Source of the DNA: Amycolatopsis jejuensis
GTDB lineage: Bacteria; Actinomycetota; Actinomycetes; Mycobacteriales; Pseudonocardiaceae
Assembly: GCF_000717335.1 (NCBI RefSeq)
Contig: NZ_JNYZ01000058.1
Span: forward strand, 1 to 26,583
Direction of reading: 5' to 3'
DNA: 26,583 bases
Shown here one piece after another: positions 24,915-26,583 of this stretch. Each line of letters begins with the position of its first letter. Within the stretch, counting starts at the first letter, position 1. The translations under genes were made by a program, and so were the position numbers. The notes under the pieces are model-generated. The model had not been told where the DNA came from and did not search any database. It was given only the letters and a program-made list of their open reading frames with translations.

Positions 24915-25763
24915 TCAACCGAGCAGTTCCGCACTCGCCGGCCCGGTCAGGTGGCGGTTGCCGGCACCAGCAGGCAAGAGCTGGGAGATCCGGGCCGCCG
25001 TCTCGACCAGCGCGGGTGCGACGGTCTGGGTCATCTCGGCCATCGAGACCAGTGGAGTCGGCATGACGACGTTGACTGCGGCGACCGGATAGCCGTCGGG
25101 GCTCATCAGCGGGGCAGCCACCGAACGCACGCCGAGCGTGGTCTCCTGGTCCATGACGGCGAACCCGCGTTCGCGCGTCTGTGCCAGCATCTCCTGCAGC
25201 TCGCCGGGTGACGCCGCCGCGTACTCGGTTGTTGCCTGGAACCGGATCTCGCCGATGACCTCGGCGCGTTCCTGCTCCGGCAGGTAGGCGAGCATCGCCT
25301 TGCCGAGCGAGGACAGCTGGATCGGCAGCCGGTCTCCGATGTGCACGTTGACCCCGAGCCGGTAAGTGGCCCCACGCAGGCAGTCGATGAACATCACTTC
25401 CGCACGGTGGCGCACCGCCAGGTTCACCGACTGCCCGAACTGCTCGATCAGCGCGACGAGGTGCGGACGGGCGAGCTGGCGAAGATCGAGGCTCTGCAAC
25501 GCAGCGTAACCCAGCGTCAGCACGCATACTCCGGGCCGGTACCGGCGCGTCTGCGGGTCCTGCTCCAGGTAGCCGAGGTCGTACAGGGTCGACACCAGCC
25601 GCTGGGTCCGCCGCTTGTCCATCTCCAGCATCCGTGCCAGCTCACCCACGCCGAGCTCCGGGCGGTCGGCCGTGAAGGCGGCCAGCACCCGCAAACCGGC
25701 GGCCAGCGAAGCCACGAAGTCGCCTCGGGAGGGTAATGCACTATTTGCATCAGCGGTGCGCAT
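24915..25763 (-). CDS. IclR-family transcriptional regulator
   Basis: This is a 282-residue regulator. The winged helix-turn-helix covers residues about 16-80, starting with FVASLAAGLRVLAAF, a PcaR/PobR-like opening. The C-terminal effector domain includes RLPIQLSSLGKAMLAYL and a MSPDGYPVAAVNVV strand. Members of this family commonly control catabolic operons by binding a pathway metabolite. It is the first gene of the 17-gene run and likely controls it and itself. ATG 25763 lies 7 bases after a TAACAT -10 box with no Shine-Dalgarno sequence, so translation is probably leaderless. ATG 25772 and an ATG at 25826 are in frame, but the first overlaps the -10 box. Confidence 0.87.
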   Translation of the reverse strand: MRTADANSALPSRGDFVASLAAGLRVLAAFTADRPELGVGELARMLEMDKRRTQRLVSTLYDLGYLEQDPQTRRYRPGVCVLTLGYAALQSLDLRQLARPHLVALIEQFGQSVNLAVRHRAEVMFIDCLRGATYRLGVNVHIGDRLPIQLSSLGKAMLAYLPEQERAEVIGEIRFQATTEYAAASPGELQEMLAQTRERGFAVMDQETTLGVRSVAAPLMSPDGYPVAAVNVVMPTPLVSMAEMTQTVAPALVETAARISQLLPAGAGNRHLTGPASAELLG

Positions 25764-25796
25764 GCACTGCATGTTACGGCCGTCATGACCAGTGCA
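25736..25796. promoter_or_regulatory. Repeated TGCACT half-sites, candidate IclR operator
   Basis: ATGCACT occurs at 25736-25742 and 25762-25768, and the inverted AGTGCA at 25791-25796. ATGCA/TGCAT inverted repeats occur twice: arms 5 bases apart at 25736-25750, and 1 base apart at 25762-25772. The sites overlap the -35, the -10/+1 and codons about 5-9 of the IclR gene. The placement suits autorepression, but the IclR consensus for this protein is unknown. Confidence 0.42.
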
Positions 25797-25799
25797 CAA
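25771..25799 (-). promoter_or_regulatory. Sigma-70-type promoter for the IclR gene and catabolic run
   Basis: On the minus strand, TTGTGC (25799-25794) is followed 17 bases later by TAACAT (25776-25771). The -10 matches four of six consensus positions and the -35 three of six. Transcription should start about at base 25763-25764, the A of the IclR ATG, giving a leaderless mRNA. Coordinates were read by eye; no scoring was run. Confidence 0.5.
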
Positions 25800-26137
25800 G
25801 CCCGGGTGTGCGGTCGACAGGCTCACGTGGGGCCGGGTCCGGCTGCGTCGCGCCGGGGTCGTGCTCGGCTCGGTGCGGAGCAGGTCAGCGGGCGAAACAG
25901 TGACGATGTTCCCCGCGGGCGAGGACTGCCTGCGGGAGGTGATCCATGCGTTCGACGTTCAGGGCACGGGCGTTGGACCCAAGATCCTGCGGTGGCCGAC
26001 CGGCTGAATCCGGTCCAGCCGCCGTGAATTGATCTGCCGCGTCGCCCGCAGCGACGCGAAGGGGCTGGGGCCGCCCTTCGTCACCCGGCGGCCTCACGAA
26101 ACTGGTCGCAGATCCGTGCGGACACCATCGGCTGGCC
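25800..26137. other. Region without a convincing gene
   Basis: Short open frames exist on both strands but lack ribosome-binding sites and recognisable products. It separates the IclR promoter from mobile-element debris and may itself be decayed insertion-sequence DNA. I see no tRNA, attachment-site-like tRNA end or clear promoter here. Confidence 0.4.
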
Positions 26138-26272
26138 GTGTCCGCCGAGACCGTTCGACCACCCTGCGCAAGGCCGGCGTCAGCTGGCAGCGCACGAACC
26201 GTGGAAGGTGACCGTGACCCGGACTTCGCCACGAACGGCCAGGATCATGGACCTCTGCAACCGCCTCTCCGT
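26138..26272 (+). pseudogene. Frameshifted IS630-type transposase fragment
   Basis: Three frames each give a piece of one protein: VSAETVR (from 26138), then TTLRKAGVSWQRT in the next frame, then DRDPDFATN, then ARIMDLCNRL. Put together they follow the known IS630-family order, in which a helix-turn-helix ending in GVSWQ(R/A)T is followed by DPDF and an ARxxDLY helix ahead of the catalytic DE(F)GPL motif. The catalytic motif itself is not present. At least three frameshifts make it a dead remnant of about 45 codons. The assignment is from pattern memory. Confidence 0.5.
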
Positions 26273-26391
26273 GACCGGCACGCTGTCCGCAGTTGCTCGA
26301 CTTCTGCACGCAACTCCCGTGCTTCCCTGCCAGTGCAGCGGCGTTGGCGCAACCGGCATAGCCACCCGTCGCTGCATGACTGGGCAGCGGG

Positions 26392-26535
26392 CTGTGCCGC
26401 CACCAGCTGCTTGACGGTCCGATCGACGTTCTTCGGGCCGAACAGCTCCCCAATCCAGCCGTTCACCGCATCCCGCAGTGGCTCTTCCCTTAGAGTTCCT
26501 AACAAGTTGATCACTTGTGGTGCGTGAAGGTTCAT
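26392..26535 (-). pseudogene. Possible serine-recombinase C-terminal fragment
   Basis: From ATG 26535 the minus strand reads about 48 codons containing LREEPLRDAVNGWIGELF and DRTVKQLVAAQ. This resembles the helical segment after the zinc-ribbon of actinobacterial large serine recombinases (consensus: REDxLLxxLDxWLxxLF then TVxxLVAAQ). Upstream in frame is a stop (TGA within the palindrome at 26530-26552), and beyond AAQ the sequence degenerates. The recombinase catalytic domain is absent. It could instead be an unrelated short hypothetical frame. Confidence 0.32.
26502..26518. repeat. Inverted repeat ACAAGT-N5-ACTTGT
   Basis: This is a perfect pair of 6-bp arms around TGATC, 12 bases from the longer palindrome to its right. 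It could be an operator half of a regulated promoter pointing right out of the window, or part of a mobile-element end. Confidence 0.5.
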
Positions 26536-26552
26536 GATCGTTGATCATGAAC
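26530..26552. repeat. 23-bp near-perfect palindrome
   Basis: GTTCATGATC (26530-26539) and GATCATGAAC (26543-26552) are exact inverted copies around GTT. It lies just before a GAGG-type ribosome-binding site and a possible GTG start (26565) at the right edge, so an operator for a plus-strand gene is likely. A recombination site is the alternative. Confidence 0.6.
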
Positions 26553-26583
26553 GGGTGAGGAAAGGTGAACAGCCACCGTGGAT

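Noticed and set aside
23169..25211. A 680-codon plus-strand open frame antisense to the YtcJ-type and IclR genes
   Set aside because: No domain, shadow composition, and it would span two well supported minus-strand genes.
1..26583. CRISPR array, tRNA or rRNA genes
   Set aside because: No regularly spaced repeats, no cloverleaf or CCA-ended segments and no ribosomal RNA-like sequence were noticed by eye on either strand.

Overview
The window is high-GC DNA with strongly G/C-biased third codon positions, frequent GTG starts and many 4-base ATGA/GTGA gene overlaps. It also holds a small RGCVC-type / DUF6307-type gene pair. Together these suggest an actinomycete, most likely a Pseudonocardiales member such as Amycolatopsis. 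That placement is an inference from memory of families; no search was possible.

Left part (1-5.1 kb): a mixed region. It holds two coupled small conserved actinobacterial proteins (526-1016, + strand), an unrecognised Cys/His-containing protein (1300-1986, +), and a short frameshifted remnant resembling a queuine tRNA-ribosyltransferase-like protein (about 2163-2263, -). It continues with a 5'-truncated alpha/beta hydrolase (2416-3072, +) whose stop overlaps the start of an MHS-type MFS transporter (3069-4358, +), then a hairpin and a convergent TetR-family regulator (4481-5110, -).

Central part (5.3-25.8 kb): one uninterrupted minus-strand run of 17 genes, nearly all overlapping or a few bases apart; the largest gap is about 100 bases. 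In order of transcription: IclR-family regulator; YtcJ-type amidohydrolase; M20 amidohydrolase; CobW/COG0523 GTPase; [2Fe-2S] subunit and a fused molybdopterin+FAD subunit of a molybdenum hydroxylase; solute-binding lipoprotein, permease and ATPase of a polar-amino-acid-type ABC importer; HyuA and HyuB (ATP-dependent hydantoinase/oxoprolinase family); TRZ/ATZ-type amidohydrolase; RidA-family protein; a second, paralogous solute-binding lipoprotein; two half-subunits of a thiamine-diphosphate decarboxylase (sulfopyruvate/phosphonopyruvate decarboxylase type); and a phosphotriesterase-family hydrolase. It reads as a complete catabolic cassette: import, Mo-dependent hydroxylation or dehydrogenation, hydrolytic and ATP-driven C-N cleavage, then 2-oxoacid decarboxylation. 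A nitrogen-containing, probably heterocyclic or cyclic-amide, compound is the likeliest substrate, but I cannot name it and I know of no described pathway with this gene set.

The FAD half of the molybdenum enzyme carries six Cys in 44 residues at the place where 4-hydroxybenzoyl-CoA reductase binds an extra [4Fe-4S] cluster. This is the most interesting single protein. The IclR gene has a promoter placed for a leaderless transcript, overlapped by repeated TGCACT half-sites.

Right edge (25.8-26.6 kb): mobile-element debris. It comprises a frameshifted IS630-type transposase fragment, a possible serine-recombinase fragment, and two inverted repeats, one a 23-bp near-perfect palindrome. The catabolic cassette therefore abuts a recombination-scarred boundary.
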